From Candidatus Aenigmatarchaeota archaeon (GTDB taxonomy: Archaea > Aenigmatarchaeota > Aenigmatarchaeia > GW2011-AR5): a stretch of DNA of 55,336 nucleotides. This document shows positions 16,311-24,830 of the stretch, piece after piece. Both the position numbers and the translations under genes were made by a program. Each line of letters begins with the position of its first letter. Positions within the stretch are counted from its first letter, which is position 1. The notes under the pieces are model-generated. The model was not told the DNA's origin and searched no databases. It was given only the letters and a program-made list of their open reading frames with translations. Where the stretch lies: contig JACPAH010000005.1 of the NCBI GenBank assembly GCA_016180925.1, forward strand, positions 1-55,336, given 5' to 3'.

Positions 16311-17453
16311 AAGATAGCGATGTTCACGGACTCGTACAGGCCGCAGATAAACGGCGTCGTCGCATCAATAGAGATGGCGAAGAAGTCTCTGGAAAAAAAG
16401 GGCCACGAAGTAATGGTTTTTGCGCCATCCGTGCCTAAATACACGGACACTGAGACCGACATATACAGATTCTCGTCTGTCTCCTTCATGGCCCACAGAG
16501 AATACAGGATAGGCGTGCCTGTCGAGTTTCTGAATGACAAAAATCTGAAGAAATTTGACTTCGATGTCATGCATGTCCACACGCCATTCTCAATAGGGGC
16601 CCTGGCGCTCGGAATAACGAGGAAATACCACGTGCCCTGTGTAGGCACATTTCACACCCTGTTCTCCGAATACATACACTATTTCATCAGGCCGCAGTTC
16701 ATAGGCGAGATAAAGGAGGTGAAGATGCTCTTTGACAAATTCTCATGGAGATACCTGCCTTGGTTCTACAACCAGATGGATTCCGTCATATCCCCCTCGG
16801 ACGCTATAAAGAATCTCCTGAAAGAGAGAGGCATAAAGAAAGACATGTTCGTGCTGCCCACAGGCATAAAGGATGGTATAATAAGCAGGAATTCAAGGAG
16901 CTGGTGCAGGAAAAAATTCGGGTTCGGCGGGGAGAAAATATTGCTCCATGTGGGCAGGATATCGAAGGAAAAAAACCTGGCATTCGTCATCAATTCCCTG
17001 AAAGACGTTCTTGGAAAGGGCGGCACCAGGCTCGTTATAACTTCCGAAGGCCCGGAGAGGCCTGTGTTGGAAAAACTTGCCAGAAAGCTGGGCGTTGAAA
17101 AAAACATCATCTTCACCGGATACATCAAAGAAAGCGACATAGCCGACATGTACAGGGCCGCCGATATTTTTGTAATGGCATCAAAAAGCGAAACCCAGGG
17201 GGTAGTGCTTCTTGAGGCGGCGGCCAACGGCCTGCCATGCGTGGTACTGGACGCACCTGTAACGTCGGATTTCGTCAGGAAAAACTGGACCGGAATCGTG
17301 TGCACGGAAGACGGATTCGCCGACGGCGTGGATAAAATGATACACGAAGGCGGCAGGTATGTGAAGAGCGCGCTGTCGTGCGGCAGGAAATACTCAGCAG
17401 ACAGATTTGCAGACAACCTGCTCAAGGTATACAGGTCCGCGGAAAAGCACTAG
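16308..17453 (+). CDS. Family 4 glycosyltransferase, glycolipid type
   Basis: 381 residues with a TTG start embedded in a hairpin; the reading KIAMFTDSYRPQINGVVASI is the normal N-terminus of the family, so TTG (not a later ATG) is the true start. Two GT-B domains; HVHTPFSIGALALG in the first, and in the second LLHVGRISKEKNLAFVI plus SKSETQGVVLLEAAANGLPC, the E-x7-E nucleotide-sugar motif. Relatives make diacylglycerol or polyprenyl glycosides, so a glycosylated archaeol lipid is likely. The stop overlaps a convergent GT2 gene. Confidence 0.85.
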   Translation: MKIAMFTDSYRPQINGVVASIEMAKKSLEKKGHEVMVFAPSVPKYTDTETDIYRFSSVSFMAHREYRIGVPVEFLNDKNLKKFDFDVMHVHTPFSIGALALGITRKYHVPCVGTFHTLFSEYIHYFIRPQFIGEIKEVKMLFDKFSWRYLPWFYNQMDSVISPSDAIKNLLKERGIKKDMFVLPTGIKDGIISRNSRSWCRKKFGFGGEKILLHVGRISKEKNLAFVINSLKDVLGKGGTRLVITSEGPERPVLEKLARKLGVEKNIIFTGYIKESDIADMYRAADIFVMASKSETQGVVLLEAAANGLPCVVLDAPVTSDFVRKNWTGIVCTEDGFADGVDKMIHEGGRYVKSALSCGRKYSADRFADNLLKVYRSAEKH

Positions 17454-18145
17454 GAGTCGTAGTCCCAGTAGCCTCTTATATGCGTGCCGTTAAGGAAATA
17501 AGCGAATGTCGACTTGATGTATATTTTCAACGCCCCCAGGAATCCCATTTTTCTCACCCTCCTTGAGGATGTCATGACATGGATATCGTCAAAATACATG
17601 AAACGCATGAGCTTTGAAGCCCTTATCGCCAAATCGTGGTCCTCGTTCGTCATGAGCAACGGGTCGAAGCCTCCGGCCCTCTCGAACACGTCTTTCCTGT
17701 AGATAAAACAGCTCCCGGCAGTCATGGCTATACGCAGCTTGAAAAGGAGCTTCATTATGACATGGGCAAGAGTATACAACGAAGAAAAACCGTCATAGGA
17801 ATACAGCCTGCAGATGAAGCCCCCTATGCCGGTTCCCAGCCTGGATTCAACGGCATCAAGGAAGTTATTTCCGACACGAACATCGGCGTCGATGAATATG
17901 AGCACCGAGCCGCGGGCCTTCCTGACTCCGGCGTTGCGCGCCGCTCCGGGGCCTTTCTCCCTTTCATGCACCACGACGGCGCCGCGTCTTTTCGCCAATG
18001 CCGCTGTAGCGTCTTTGCTGCAGCCGTCCACGACTATTATCTCATAGTCCTTCCTTTTCTGCCTCTTTATTGAGGCAAGGCAATCTCCAATATACTGCTC
18101 CTCGTTCAACGCCGGTATGATGAAGCTGAATCTTACTTTTTCCAT
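17450..18145 (-). CDS. Family 2 glycosyltransferase
   Basis: 231 residues from ATG 18145. Motifs: RFSFIIPALNEEQYIGDCL, IIVVDGCSKDATA, GPGAARNAGVRKARGSVLIF, IDADVRV (DxD-like), and TNEDHDLAIRASKL, a typical GT-A acceptor/base region. It has a weak C-terminal hydrophobic stretch but no clear membrane helix. It probably acts with the GT4 enzyme beside it on lipid or surface glycans. Convergent with that gene by a 4-bp overlap; tRNA-Arg lies just upstream. Confidence 0.85.
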   Translation of the reverse strand: MEKVRFSFIIPALNEEQYIGDCLASIKRQKRKDYEIIVVDGCSKDATAALAKRRGAVVVHEREKGPGAARNAGVRKARGSVLIFIDADVRVGNNFLDAVESRLGTGIGGFICRLYSYDGFSSLYTLAHVIMKLLFKLRIAMTAGSCFIYRKDVFERAGGFDPLLMTNEDHDLAIRASKLMRFMYFDDIHVMTSSRRVRKMGFLGALKIYIKSTFAYFLNGTHIRGYWDYDS

Positions 18146-18170
18146 CCAACACAATCCTGATTAATTATAA

Positions 18171-18273
18171 TGCCCCTGACGGGATTCGAACCCGTGTTTT
18201 AAGGTATTTGCATTTACACATTCCGCAACCTCATATTCTTTCTGTATTTAAATCCAGGCTAAATTACAGGGGC
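18171..18273 (-). tRNA. tRNA-Arg(GCG) with a canonical 17-nt intron and a D-loop insertion of about 12 nt
   Basis: Acceptor GCCCCTG/CAGGGGC, T-arm ACGGG-TTCGAAT-CCCGT, discriminator A. Anticodon stem TGAGG/CCTTA; loop TTGCGG plus A with intron at 18206-18222. BHB: TTGC pairs with intron GCAA, bulges GGA and ATA, cuts give position 37/38. The D-region is 12 nt too long: a normal Arg D-arm would read ATTT-AGCCTGGATA-GAAT, while the gene has extra bases inside 18239-18253, where CTG and CAG could form a relaxed helix. I therefore infer a second, very short D-loop intron. Confidence 0.85.
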
Positions 18274-18340
18274 CTTATTTAAAAAAGCACTCTATTTTAC
18301 ATTTATAAGCGTTTTTATATAAGAAACATAAGGTGTCAAA

Positions 18341-18499
18341 ATGAAGTGCACATCATGCCATACGGTCCTGATATCGGAGGATAATTTCACTAAATTTACA
18401 TGCTCCTCATGCTCAAAGGAAACAATAGTGAGATGCAAGACGTGCAGGCTGAAAAGCACCGTTTATACGTGCCCGGAATGCGGCTTCGAGGGACCCTGA
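18341..18499 (+). CDS. Small zinc-finger protein upstream of aEF-1beta
   Basis: 52 residues with four CxxC motifs (CTSC, CSSC, CKTC, CPEC) and an acidic glycine end, FEGP. It matches the small archaeal zinc-ribbon proteins that are usually encoded directly before elongation factor 1-beta. The stop and the next start are adjacent (TGA then ATG). TTTTTATATAAG about 25-30 nt before the ATG is a good TATA box. Likely an RNA-binding or translation-linked protein; the function is not established. Confidence 0.85.
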   Translation: MKCTSCHTVLISEDNFTKFTCSSCSKETIVRCKTCRLKSTVYTCPECGFEGP

Positions 18500-18751
18500 A
18501 TGGGAGAAGTCGCCGTAAGCATCAGGATAATGCCACAGCAGGATGCTGATGTCAATTCCATAAAAGCGAAGGTAAAAGAGCTTGGTGCCAGCAACATAGA
18601 AGAGAAGCCAATAGGATTCGGGCTAAAGATGCTGGAAGCCATATTCGTTTTCGATGACAGGCAGGGAGCCAATACGGACGGCATAGAGGAAAAGATACGC
18701 CGCATAAAGGGCGTCGGTTCAGCGGAAGCAGGCGATGCCGCGCTGATATGA
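18500..18751 (+). CDS. Translation elongation factor 1-beta (aEF-1B)
   Basis: 83 residues, the full size of the archaeal factor. It starts GEVAVSIRIMPQQDADVNSI and contains EEKPIGFGLKMLEAIFVFDD, the conserved ferredoxin-like fold that opens the nucleotide site of aEF-1alpha, promoting GDP/GTP exchange. It ends GVGSAEAGDAALI, the usual C-terminus. Directly joined to the zinc-finger gene, so the two are cotranscribed. Confidence 0.95.
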   Translation: MGEVAVSIRIMPQQDADVNSIKAKVKELGASNIEEKPIGFGLKMLEAIFVFDDRQGANTDGIEEKIRRIKGVGSAEAGDAALI

Positions 18752-18821
18752 AAGACCTGCTACAAGCCTGAAAAATACGTTCTATTAATTATCAAGAAGC
18801 CGCAGCTCCCATGAAACGCGC

Positions 18822-19166
18822 TTATCTGAGCGTCCAGCTTGTCTTCAGGTTCCCGGTATCGCACTTCTGCTCATTATTGTAAGGGTTTGTGCTGCCGTCA
18901 TTGAAGCATCCGTACGAGTTGCCGGCCTTGACCCAACATCTGTCTCCTGCAAGACAGCAGTCCGGGTCCGAAAGCCCGCACGCGCTCTGGCAGACGCCGT
19001 CAACCCTGTATGAGCAGGAAACTGCAGCCGGGCTTTGTGTATTGCTCACGCTGTATCCGGTGACGAAGCTCTCGTATGAGGAGAATCCAAGAGAGATAGC
19101 AAGAAGCAGCACAAAAATGCCAATCTCAGTCCTGCTGGCAAAGCGCCCTCTGCTCTGTTTTACCAT
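18822..19166 (-). CDS. Secreted cysteine-rich small protein with N-terminal anchor
   Basis: 114 residues. One N-terminal membrane segment (about 13-28) is followed by SLGFSSYESFVTGYSV, then a mature part with ten or more cysteines (CSYRVDGVCQSACGLSDPDC, CCLAG, C-W, C-F, KCDTG). The motif SYExFVTG is also at the N-terminus of the 1007-residue surface protein (LGSYEDFVQTGKL). The cysteines suggest disulfide-bonded outside folding. Function unknown. Confidence 0.6.
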   Translation of the reverse strand: MVKQSRGRFASRTEIGIFVLLLAISLGFSSYESFVTGYSVSNTQSPAAVSCSYRVDGVCQSACGLSDPDCCLAGDRCWVKAGNSYGCFNDGSTNPYNNEQKCDTGNLKTSWTLR

Positions 19167-19220
19167 TCTAATTTTATTGGAGCCGGGATTATTAAAGATT
19201 TCAAGGCAGATAATATTTCA

Positions 19221-20231
19221 ATGGGCATACAGCTGACTGACATAATAGGCGGTGAAGAAATATCGATTGACGCCCTTCTTGACAAGAAAATCGCCGTTGA
19301 CGCCTACAACTGGCTCTACCAGTTCCTTTCCATCATAAGGCAGGCTGACGGCGAGCCGCTGAAGGACTTCAAGGGCAACATAACATCCCACCTGTCCGGC
19401 TTGTTCTACAGGACGCTGAAGCTAATGGAGGCCGGAATAAAGCCCGTCTACGTCTTTGACGGGAAGCCGACGGAACTCAAGAAAGAGACCAACGAGAAGC
19501 GGCATGACGTGAGGGAGGAGGCTAAGGAGGAATGGAAGAAGGCCCTCGAAAAGGGGGATTACGAAGCCGCCCGCAAATACGCGCAGCGTTCATCGACAGT
19601 GACACAGGACATGGTAAGTGAATCGAAGAACCTTCTAGATGCAATGGGCGTACCGTGGGCGCAGGCACCCAACGAAGGCGAGGCCCTATGCAGCCTTATG
19701 TGCATGAAGGGAGACGTATATAGCGTTGCATCCCAGGACTACGACACGCTGCTTTTCGGCACGCCAAGGCTCATAAGAAACCTTTCGATGAGCGGGAAGA
19801 GGAAGCGCGGGAATGAATACGTGACTGTGAATCCGGAGATGATAAACCTGAAGAATGTCCTCCAGAAGCTGGACATAAGCAGGGAGCATCTCATAATAAT
19901 CGGCATGCTGATAGGGACGGACTACAACCCCGGCGGCGTGCTGGGCTACGGGCCTAAAAAGAGCCTGGAACTGGTGAAACAGGAAAAAACCTTAGAGGCA
20001 GTTCTGGAAAAAGTCAAGTGGAACTCTGATGCAGACCCGCAGGAGATATTCGATTTCTTCATGGAGCCGAAAGAGACCGACTACACAATAGAGTTCAGAC
20101 CCATTGACGAGGCGAAAATAATGAAGATACTAGTCGAGGAGCACGACTTCTCCCATGAAAGGGTGGAAAATGCCGTCGGCAAGCTGGGCATCAAGAAGCA
20201 GAGCTCTCTTTCAAGATGGACAAAAGCATAA
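19221..20231 (+). CDS. fen: Flap endonuclease 1
   Basis: 336 residues, normal for FEN-1. XPG N-domain: KIAVDAYNWLYQF; I-domain: APNEGEALC, ASQDYDTLLFG; then IGMLIGTDYNPGG, carrying the metal-binding acidic residues. A basic arch region lies at about 90-130. The C-terminus KKQSSLSRWTKA is a PCNA-interaction (PIP)-like tail, QxxLxxW rather than QxxLxxWF. It removes 5' flaps in Okazaki-fragment maturation and repair. A TATA-like TTATTAAAGATTTC lies upstream (about 19189). Confidence 0.95.
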   Translation: MGIQLTDIIGGEEISIDALLDKKIAVDAYNWLYQFLSIIRQADGEPLKDFKGNITSHLSGLFYRTLKLMEAGIKPVYVFDGKPTELKKETNEKRHDVREEAKEEWKKALEKGDYEAARKYAQRSSTVTQDMVSESKNLLDAMGVPWAQAPNEGEALCSLMCMKGDVYSVASQDYDTLLFGTPRLIRNLSMSGKRKRGNEYVTVNPEMINLKNVLQKLDISREHLIIIGMLIGTDYNPGGVLGYGPKKSLELVKQEKTLEAVLEKVKWNSDADPQEIFDFFMEPKETDYTIEFRPIDEAKIMKILVEEHDFSHERVENAVGKLGIKKQSSLSRWTKA

Positions 20232-20243
20232 GAATTTAAAGAC

Positions 20244-20267
20244 ATATGGGAATATGGGAATATGGGA
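20244..20267 (+). repeat. Three perfect tandem 8-bp repeats over an antitoxin start
   Basis: ATATGGGA occurs three times without a gap (20244, 20252, 20260). Each copy contains an ATG (20246, 20254, 20262); only the last begins the antitoxin frame. Eight is not a multiple of three, so repeat slippage would change which ATG is in frame. The copies could also be operator half-sites for the antitoxin. Confidence 0.75.
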
Positions 20268-20525
20268 GAATTAAAACTAAAAGTTTCTGATAACGTAGAG
20301 AAGAAATTCAGGGAATACGCCCTCAAAAGATTTGGGTACAGAAAGGGCGCGTTCAGCGAGGCTGCGGAAATAGCGCTGATAAAATTAATGAGTTCTGCAG
20401 AAAAAACCGCCAAGGACAGATTCCTCAAATCAGCCGGTGGCTGGCGGGACGTGGATTCCGATTCTATCATCAAGAGAATATATGAAAGCAGAAAAATATC
20501 AGGAAGGAAAGTTGAATTTGAATGA
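20262..20525 (+). CDS. VapB-like antitoxin, ribbon-helix-helix type
   Basis: 87 residues. ELKLKVSDNVEKKFREYALK then RFGYRKGAFSEAAEIALIKL fits a short beta strand plus two helices of a ribbon-helix-helix DNA-binding fold, followed by a charged C-terminus that would contact the toxin. The last codon overlaps the toxin start by 4 bp, the classic antitoxin-toxin order. The start lies in a tandem 8-bp repeat. Confidence 0.75.
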   Translation: MGELKLKVSDNVEKKFREYALKRFGYRKGAFSEAAEIALIKLMSSAEKTAKDRFLKSAGGWRDVDSDSIIKRIYESRKISGRKVEFE

Positions 20526-20914
20526 CATATCTGATAGATACGGACTGGATAATAAACTGGCTGAAAGGCAGGGAAAAAACGGTGGAAAAAATCAAAAACC
20601 TGCCAGAAGGCGGGCTTGCCGTGAGCATAATATCAATAGCCGAGATTTACGAGGGTATATTCGGCTCGAAAAATACGGAAAAACATGAAAATGCGCTGCA
20701 GGAATTTTTAAGTGGTGTCGAAGTCGCATATATAGACCAGGAAATATGCAAAAAATTCGGGGAATTGAGAAATGAATTAAGGAAAAAAGGAAATCTTGTA
20801 GGCGATTTTGACATTCTGATAGCATCGTCCGCGATATCAAAAAATTTCATCTTGCTGACCGATAACCTTGAGCACTACAATAAAATTCCCCGCCTGAAAA
20901 TCGGCAAAATTTAG
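20522..20914 (+). CDS. VapC-like PIN-domain ribonuclease toxin
   Basis: 130 residues. The opening YLIDTDWIINWLKG carries the first PIN Asp; SIAEIYEG has the conserved Glu; VGDFDILIASSAISKNFILLT DN has the later Asp pair (shown here in two parts). All catalytic acids appear present, so the nuclease should be active. It is paired with the ribbon-helix-helix antitoxin through a 4-bp overlap. Its stop overlaps the convergent surface-protein gene by 4 bp. Confidence 0.85.
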   Translation: MTYLIDTDWIINWLKGREKTVEKIKNLPEGGLAVSIISIAEIYEGIFGSKNTEKHENALQEFLSGVEVAYIDQEICKKFGELRNELRKKGNLVGDFDILIASSAISKNFILLTDNLEHYNKIPRLKIGKI

Positions 20915-23900
20915 ACTTTCTCAGCCTTTATCTTCGCCTGCGTGTCGCTGAGTGCCTCCATCGAAAGCCTGAAGCTCCTCCAGAACGGGTCGGTGAACTT
21001 CTCGCCGGCGGTCAGGTAGTTCCTGCCCTCATTGCTCTTCGTCACGTACACGACGAGCTTCGTGAGCCTTCCGCCGGAGTCGGTCTCGACATCAAGGAAG
21101 TATCCGGAGTTGCTCGTTTCGGAGTTTTCTGCCAAGTCCATCTTGTTTATGCCAGTGACAATAGCCACGCTGTTCTCGTCCTGCCTGCTTCCGCTGACAT
21201 AATTCAGCTTGGCGACACCAATGTACAAGTCTCCGACTCCGGAGTACCTGAATTTGTGGAAGCTTCCGGGATATATGTCAACACTATTCAAGCCAGACAA
21301 ACCCTCGGGCGTCATATAATCGCCGCCTGTCCTGACGACAAAGTTGGCCCTGTCAGCCCCTATAAACCTGTTCTCCGGTGCGTAGCTGGTACCGCCTATC
21401 GTTATGGTCACGGAATTCCTGCTGCTGCCCTGCCCCGTCAGAACTGTATACTGGCCGTCTGCAACAAGCGAGACGGATGAAGAGCTCGCCGAAAGCACCA
21501 TGTAGTCCTGGCCAAACAGATTGAGCTCGGTTCCGGCAAGCTCAGAAGGCGCAACCGGAGTCTGGAATTCGACAACGGTCTTGTAGAAATACGAGTTCCT
21601 TGACGCGACTGCCGGCAGGGGACCGAAGTTGAGCTGCCTTGCCGGGAGCTGCGCCCTCATGTTGTCGTAAGCCAGTTCATAATCCACCGTCGCCGGGGAT
21701 GTGAGGTCGATATAAGTGCTGTAGTTATTGAAAGCACCGGATGCTGTTGTAATAGCACTGCTAGTCACAAGCCCTAATCCGGAATCTGTAACCCTGCCCG
21801 ACATGGTAGAGTATTCGCTGAATGTGCCGGCTTCGACTGCGGCCGGCGCGCCGCCTTCAGCACCGCCAGCAGTCGATACAACGCATGAATCACCGCTCTT
21901 AGTATACCCGGAGACGCATGTATATTCGCATTTCGATGATGAACATGAATCCGAATTGACCAAAGTTATTGGCGTGTTTGCACTAAGTCCTGAATTGTCG
22001 CCCGAGCACAATTGCGCATTTTGCGGCGGCGTTCCAGTGCATACGTATACGACGCTGCTTACCGCAGTGCATGAATTTCCGTTTCTTTGATAACCGGATT
22101 CGCACTTCCACCTGCATTCAGTCGACGTTGTGGCAGATTCATCGTATGTCCACGCGGATGTCTCACCGGCCGAGTACCATGAAGAGCCTTTTATAAGATT
22201 AGTGCCTGAAGGCGTGGAACCGGAGCATGAACGCGCCGTTCCAAGCGTCCTGACCACCCTCCTTTTGCCGAAATTGTCGGCGAACGCAAAGAAATCAGTA
22301 TAGTCAACAACACCGTCCTTGTCAAGATCGAACTTTGCGTTGAAACCGGATTCGCCGGTCCTCTTCCCGAAAGCATCAGCAAACATGAAGAAGTCATCGA
22401 AGTCAACTATCCCGTCCCTATCATAATCGACTACGTTGGGTATTACCTGCGGAACGCGGACGACGCTGCTACGTTCTGTCACTGTCGTTGTAGTTCCTGT
22501 TCCGCCGCCAGTGGATGACGTTTGCACGCACGTTTCGCCATTTGTCTGGTATCCGCTAGCACATGTCCATGTACATGGGGGCCCTCCGCCTATTTGACTA
22601 TAAGTCCATGAAGTCACGGTGTCATCCGTTGAACGGTACGGATTCATATATATAACGCCTGAACCAACGGGCCTATTGCCTTCGCATGCTATTTCATCTG
22701 TTTCTTCCGGCTCTTCCTCTACAACCTCTACTATTTTGTTTAAGACCTTAGTTGCAACTTCCTGTATAAGCTCAGGCCTTTGCTCTTCAGGCGCATTCAG
22801 CACTTCAGCAAGTCTCTGAATCTGGTCCGGCGTCAGGTCACCGCTTCCAGTGGAACCGACCACGAAGCTCTGCAGCTGCCACTTGCCGCAGTCCGTGGCC
22901 GTGCGGCATCCGCACTTCCACTGGCTGTTCACGTACTGGCAAGTTCCGGCCGCAACATAATAAGTTCCAGGGCTCAATTGCATGCTGACATCGGATGATG
23001 CTGCCCCCTTTATCCATCCTCTTTCATACTTCTCGTCCTGAACGCCCCCGGCGGCGGCATCGACTGAGAATCCCGTCATCTGCCACGCGTTATTTCTCCA
23101 CATATACCAGTCCTTCCTGACATAGTCGCCCTTTGCCGTTACTCTGAAATTAACGTTTTGAGATAAAACTCCTGAAACGCCAACGCTATTAGATGAAACA
23201 CCCTTTGTTATCCTTGATGGGATTTCATTGCCATTAGCATCTCTTGCAAAAATGTACATAATTTCCAAAGCAGTTTCGCCATTAAGACTAGATACGTCAA
23301 AATCGGCCTCCCAGAACCGTCCTGAAAGCCCTATTGCTCCGGCATTCCTGAGCCACACAGTAATTCTTCCGTTATCAGCATTGAAAGTATTGTCCTTTTT
23401 AGTTGAAAAAGAATTTGCGCCGCCAAGCAATCTTCCGCTATATACACCATTCACGCGGGGGTCTATCTTATTTTTGTCAACCCCTAGAATTATGGTAAGC
23501 TCCTTCAGATTAACATTATAATCTATTATTTCTAGCCCTACGGTCACCACATTTTCACTCTTGCGGACAGGTGCTGTGAGTTGAATGTCAATATTCTGCG
23601 TGACGGTTTCAGTACCTATCGGCGGGCTTCCTACAGGACGCTGATATGAATATGTCAAAGATGCTTTATCATATGAAATTAGAGACGTGCTTTCACTAGA
23701 TTGGAGAACCGCAGGGTCAGGCGTTACTTGGATAAGCGCGTCGCCAACCGATATGCCTTCAGAGCTGAAGAGCGCCCACGGCACTCCGGCCCAAGAAACT
23801 GAGCTCAAAAGGGTCATATCATTTGCTGCTATCAGTTTTCCCGTCTGCACGAAGTCCTCGTATGAGCCCAGAAAACCCGCCACTGCAAGAAGGGCGACAA

Positions 23901-23934
23901 CCGCTACAATTTCTTTTTTGTGAAGAACATTCAC
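20911..23934 (-). CDS. Large S-layer-like surface protein with cohesin-like and dockerin-like parts
   Basis: 1007 residues. An N-terminal membrane segment (about 8-24) is followed by LGSYEDFVQTGKL. Residues about 65-250 form a beta-rich, cohesin-like region (VVTVGLEIIDYNVNLKELTI, LEIMYIFARDANGNE). Around 495-560 two EF-hand/dockerin-like repeats stand out: DYDRDGIVDFDDFFMFADAF and DLDKDGVVDYTDFFAFADNF, both ending FGKR. Several cysteine-rich short repeats (TCASGYQTNGETC, CESGYQRNGNSC, CVSGYTKSGDSC) lie on either side. The last 300 residues resemble part of the major S-layer protein (YFYKTVVEFQTPV..., ELNLFGQDYMVLS against KINMFGKEFTILS). It is likely a calcium-bound surface scaffold connected to the S-layer. 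Confidence 0.75.
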   Translation of the reverse strand: MNVLHKKEIVAVVALLAVAGFLGSYEDFVQTGKLIAANDMTLLSSVSWAGVPWALFSSEGISVGDALIQVTPDPAVLQSSESTSLISYDKASLTYSYQRPVGSPPIGTETVTQNIDIQLTAPVRKSENVVTVGLEIIDYNVNLKELTIILGVDKNKIDPRVNGVYSGRLLGGANSFSTKKDNTFNADNGRITVWLRNAGAIGLSGRFWEADFDVSSLNGETALEIMYIFARDANGNEIPSRITKGVSSNSVGVSGVLSQNVNFRVTAKGDYVRKDWYMWRNNAWQMTGFSVDAAAGGVQDEKYERGWIKGAASSDVSMQLSPGTYYVAAGTCQYVNSQWKCGCRTATDCGKWQLQSFVVGSTGSGDLTPDQIQRLAEVLNAPEEQRPELIQEVATKVLNKIVEVVEEEPEETDEIACEGNRPVGSGVIYMNPYRSTDDTVTSWTYSQIGGGPPCTWTCASGYQTNGETCVQTSSTGGGTGTTTTVTERSSVVRVPQVIPNVVDYDRDGIVDFDDFFMFADAFGKRTGESGFNAKFDLDKDGVVDYTDFFAFADNFGKRRVVRTLGTARSCSGSTPSGTNLIKGSSWYSAGETSAWTYDESATTSTECRWKCESGYQRNGNSCTAVSSVVYVCTGTPPQNAQLCSGDNSGLSANTPITLVNSDSCSSSKCEYTCVSGYTKSGDSCVVSTAGGAEGGAPAAVEAGTFSEYSTMSGRVTDSGLGLVTSSAITTASGAFNNYSTYIDLTSPATVDYELAYDNMRAQLPARQLNFGPLPAVASRNSYFYKTVVEFQTPVAPSELAGTELNLFGQDYMVLSASSSSVSLVADGQYTVLTGQGSSRNSVTITIGGTSYAPENRFIGADRANFVVRTGGDYMTPEGLSGLNSVDIYPGSFHKFRYSGVGDLYIGVAKLNYVSGSRQDENSVAIVTGINKMDLAENSETSNSGYFLDVETDSGGRLTKLVVYVTKSNEGRNYLTAGEKFTDPFWRSFRLSMEALSDTQAKIKAEKV

Positions 23935-24006
23935 CTAAAACCACTGATTACTATTATCTCTGGTGGCTTATAAACATTTTAACCCACAAAAATCAGTTAT
24001 GATTCA

Positions 24007-24354
24007 TTATGAAATAGGTGGAAGTCCGCCACTGGGGCCGCCACCAACCGTCAGGCATCCGCAATTCTGCTTGCAGATTTCCTCAGTTGACGATGTTCCG
24101 AACTTGTTCTGGCATATTGTCTGCAGGGTCAAAGAGCCTGCGCCCTGAACATTTGTTCTAAAATTCTGCCATCCTGTCGTGCATCCGCCACCCCTATACT
24201 GGGTGCATAACTGGGCGAATGCGGCTTCCTGTGAAATAGAACTGACGCCGCCGCCGAACTGGCTTGTAGTAAACGCGGTTATGATGACAAGAATAAGCAC
24301 CGCCAGCGCTATGATGACTATCATGTTTATTGGGAGTTCCATACCCTTCTTCAT
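24007..24354 (-). CDS. Type IV pilin-like secreted protein
   Basis: 115 residues from ATG 24354. TTTATATA about 25 nt upstream of this ATG is a good TATA box, so the 17 extra residues possible from 24405 are rejected. The start MKKGMELPINMIVIIALAVL fits a class III (pilin/archaellin) signal: short basic start, Gly-Met-Glu, then a long hydrophobic helix. The mature part is Gly/Ser/Cys-rich (CTQYRGGGCTTGW, CQNKFG, CKQNCGC), ending in prolines and glycines. It would assemble as a surface filament or pseudopilin. Codirectional with the large surface protein. Confidence 0.7.
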   Translation of the reverse strand: MKKGMELPINMIVIIALAVLILVIITAFTTSQFGGGVSSISQEAAFAQLCTQYRGGGCTTGWQNFRTNVQGAGSLTLQTICQNKFGTSSTEEICKQNCGCLTVGGGPSGGLPPIS

Positions 24355-24401
24355 GTTTGTTATTTGGAGGGGCGCCGTATATAAAGATTTTTTCGGGCGT
24401 T

Positions 24402-24830
24402 TCATGATTTGTAATCCAGAGGGTCTATCCTCTTTGCAAAATCAACTTTGTCGAAATCCTCATCGGCGGATATTATTTTGCTCAATGAATTCATCTCCAT
24501 GGATGCTATATGTATGCAGTCTATTCCGGAAACGTCGAAGTCGTACTCGCTGGCCCTTTTTATCACCAGGAAGTTCAAATCAAGCCATACTATCGGCAAG
24601 GAAAGTATTGCATCCACATTATCCCTTATGACAAGCTCTTTTTTGCCTTCCTTCGCCAGAATTCTGTTCAGTTTTTTCAGGACATTTATGCATTCCACCA
24701 GAACAATAACCGATGAATAAGCCTTCAGCTTCCCGGACTCCACTTCAAGAAGCACCTGTTTGCAGTGTTTGCCGTATTTCTCATTGTTCTCGATCGCATA
24801 AATTATTACATTCGTATCGAGATAAATCAT
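24402..24830 (-). CDS. VapC-like PIN-domain ribonuclease toxin
   Basis: 142 residues. MIYLDTNVIIYAIENN carries the first PIN Asp, SSVIVLVECINVL the conserved Glu, and VSGIDCIHIASMEMN then SADEDFDKVD the later acids. The start ATG overlaps the antitoxin stop by 4 bp. It would cut tRNA or rRNA when freed from VapB. The palindrome at 25060-25081 upstream of the antitoxin gene is the likely operator for the pair. Confidence 0.85.
   Translation of the reverse strand: MIYLDTNVIIYAIENNEKYGKHCKQVLLEVESGKLKAYSSVIVLVECINVLKKLNRILAKEGKKELVIRDNVDAILSLPIVWLDLNFLVIKRASEYDFDVSGIDCIHIASMEMNSLSKIISADEDFDKVDFAKRIDPLDYKS

Noticed and set aside
18171-18273. Reading this tRNA as Cys (a GCA is present in the loop region)
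   Set aside because: The BHB helix places GCA in the intron, the discriminator A does not suit archaeal Cys, and the GCG reading gives a complete arm.
24355-24405. 17-residue N-terminal extension of the pilin-like protein
   Set aside because: The TATA box lies inside it and the class III signal starts at the inner ATG.
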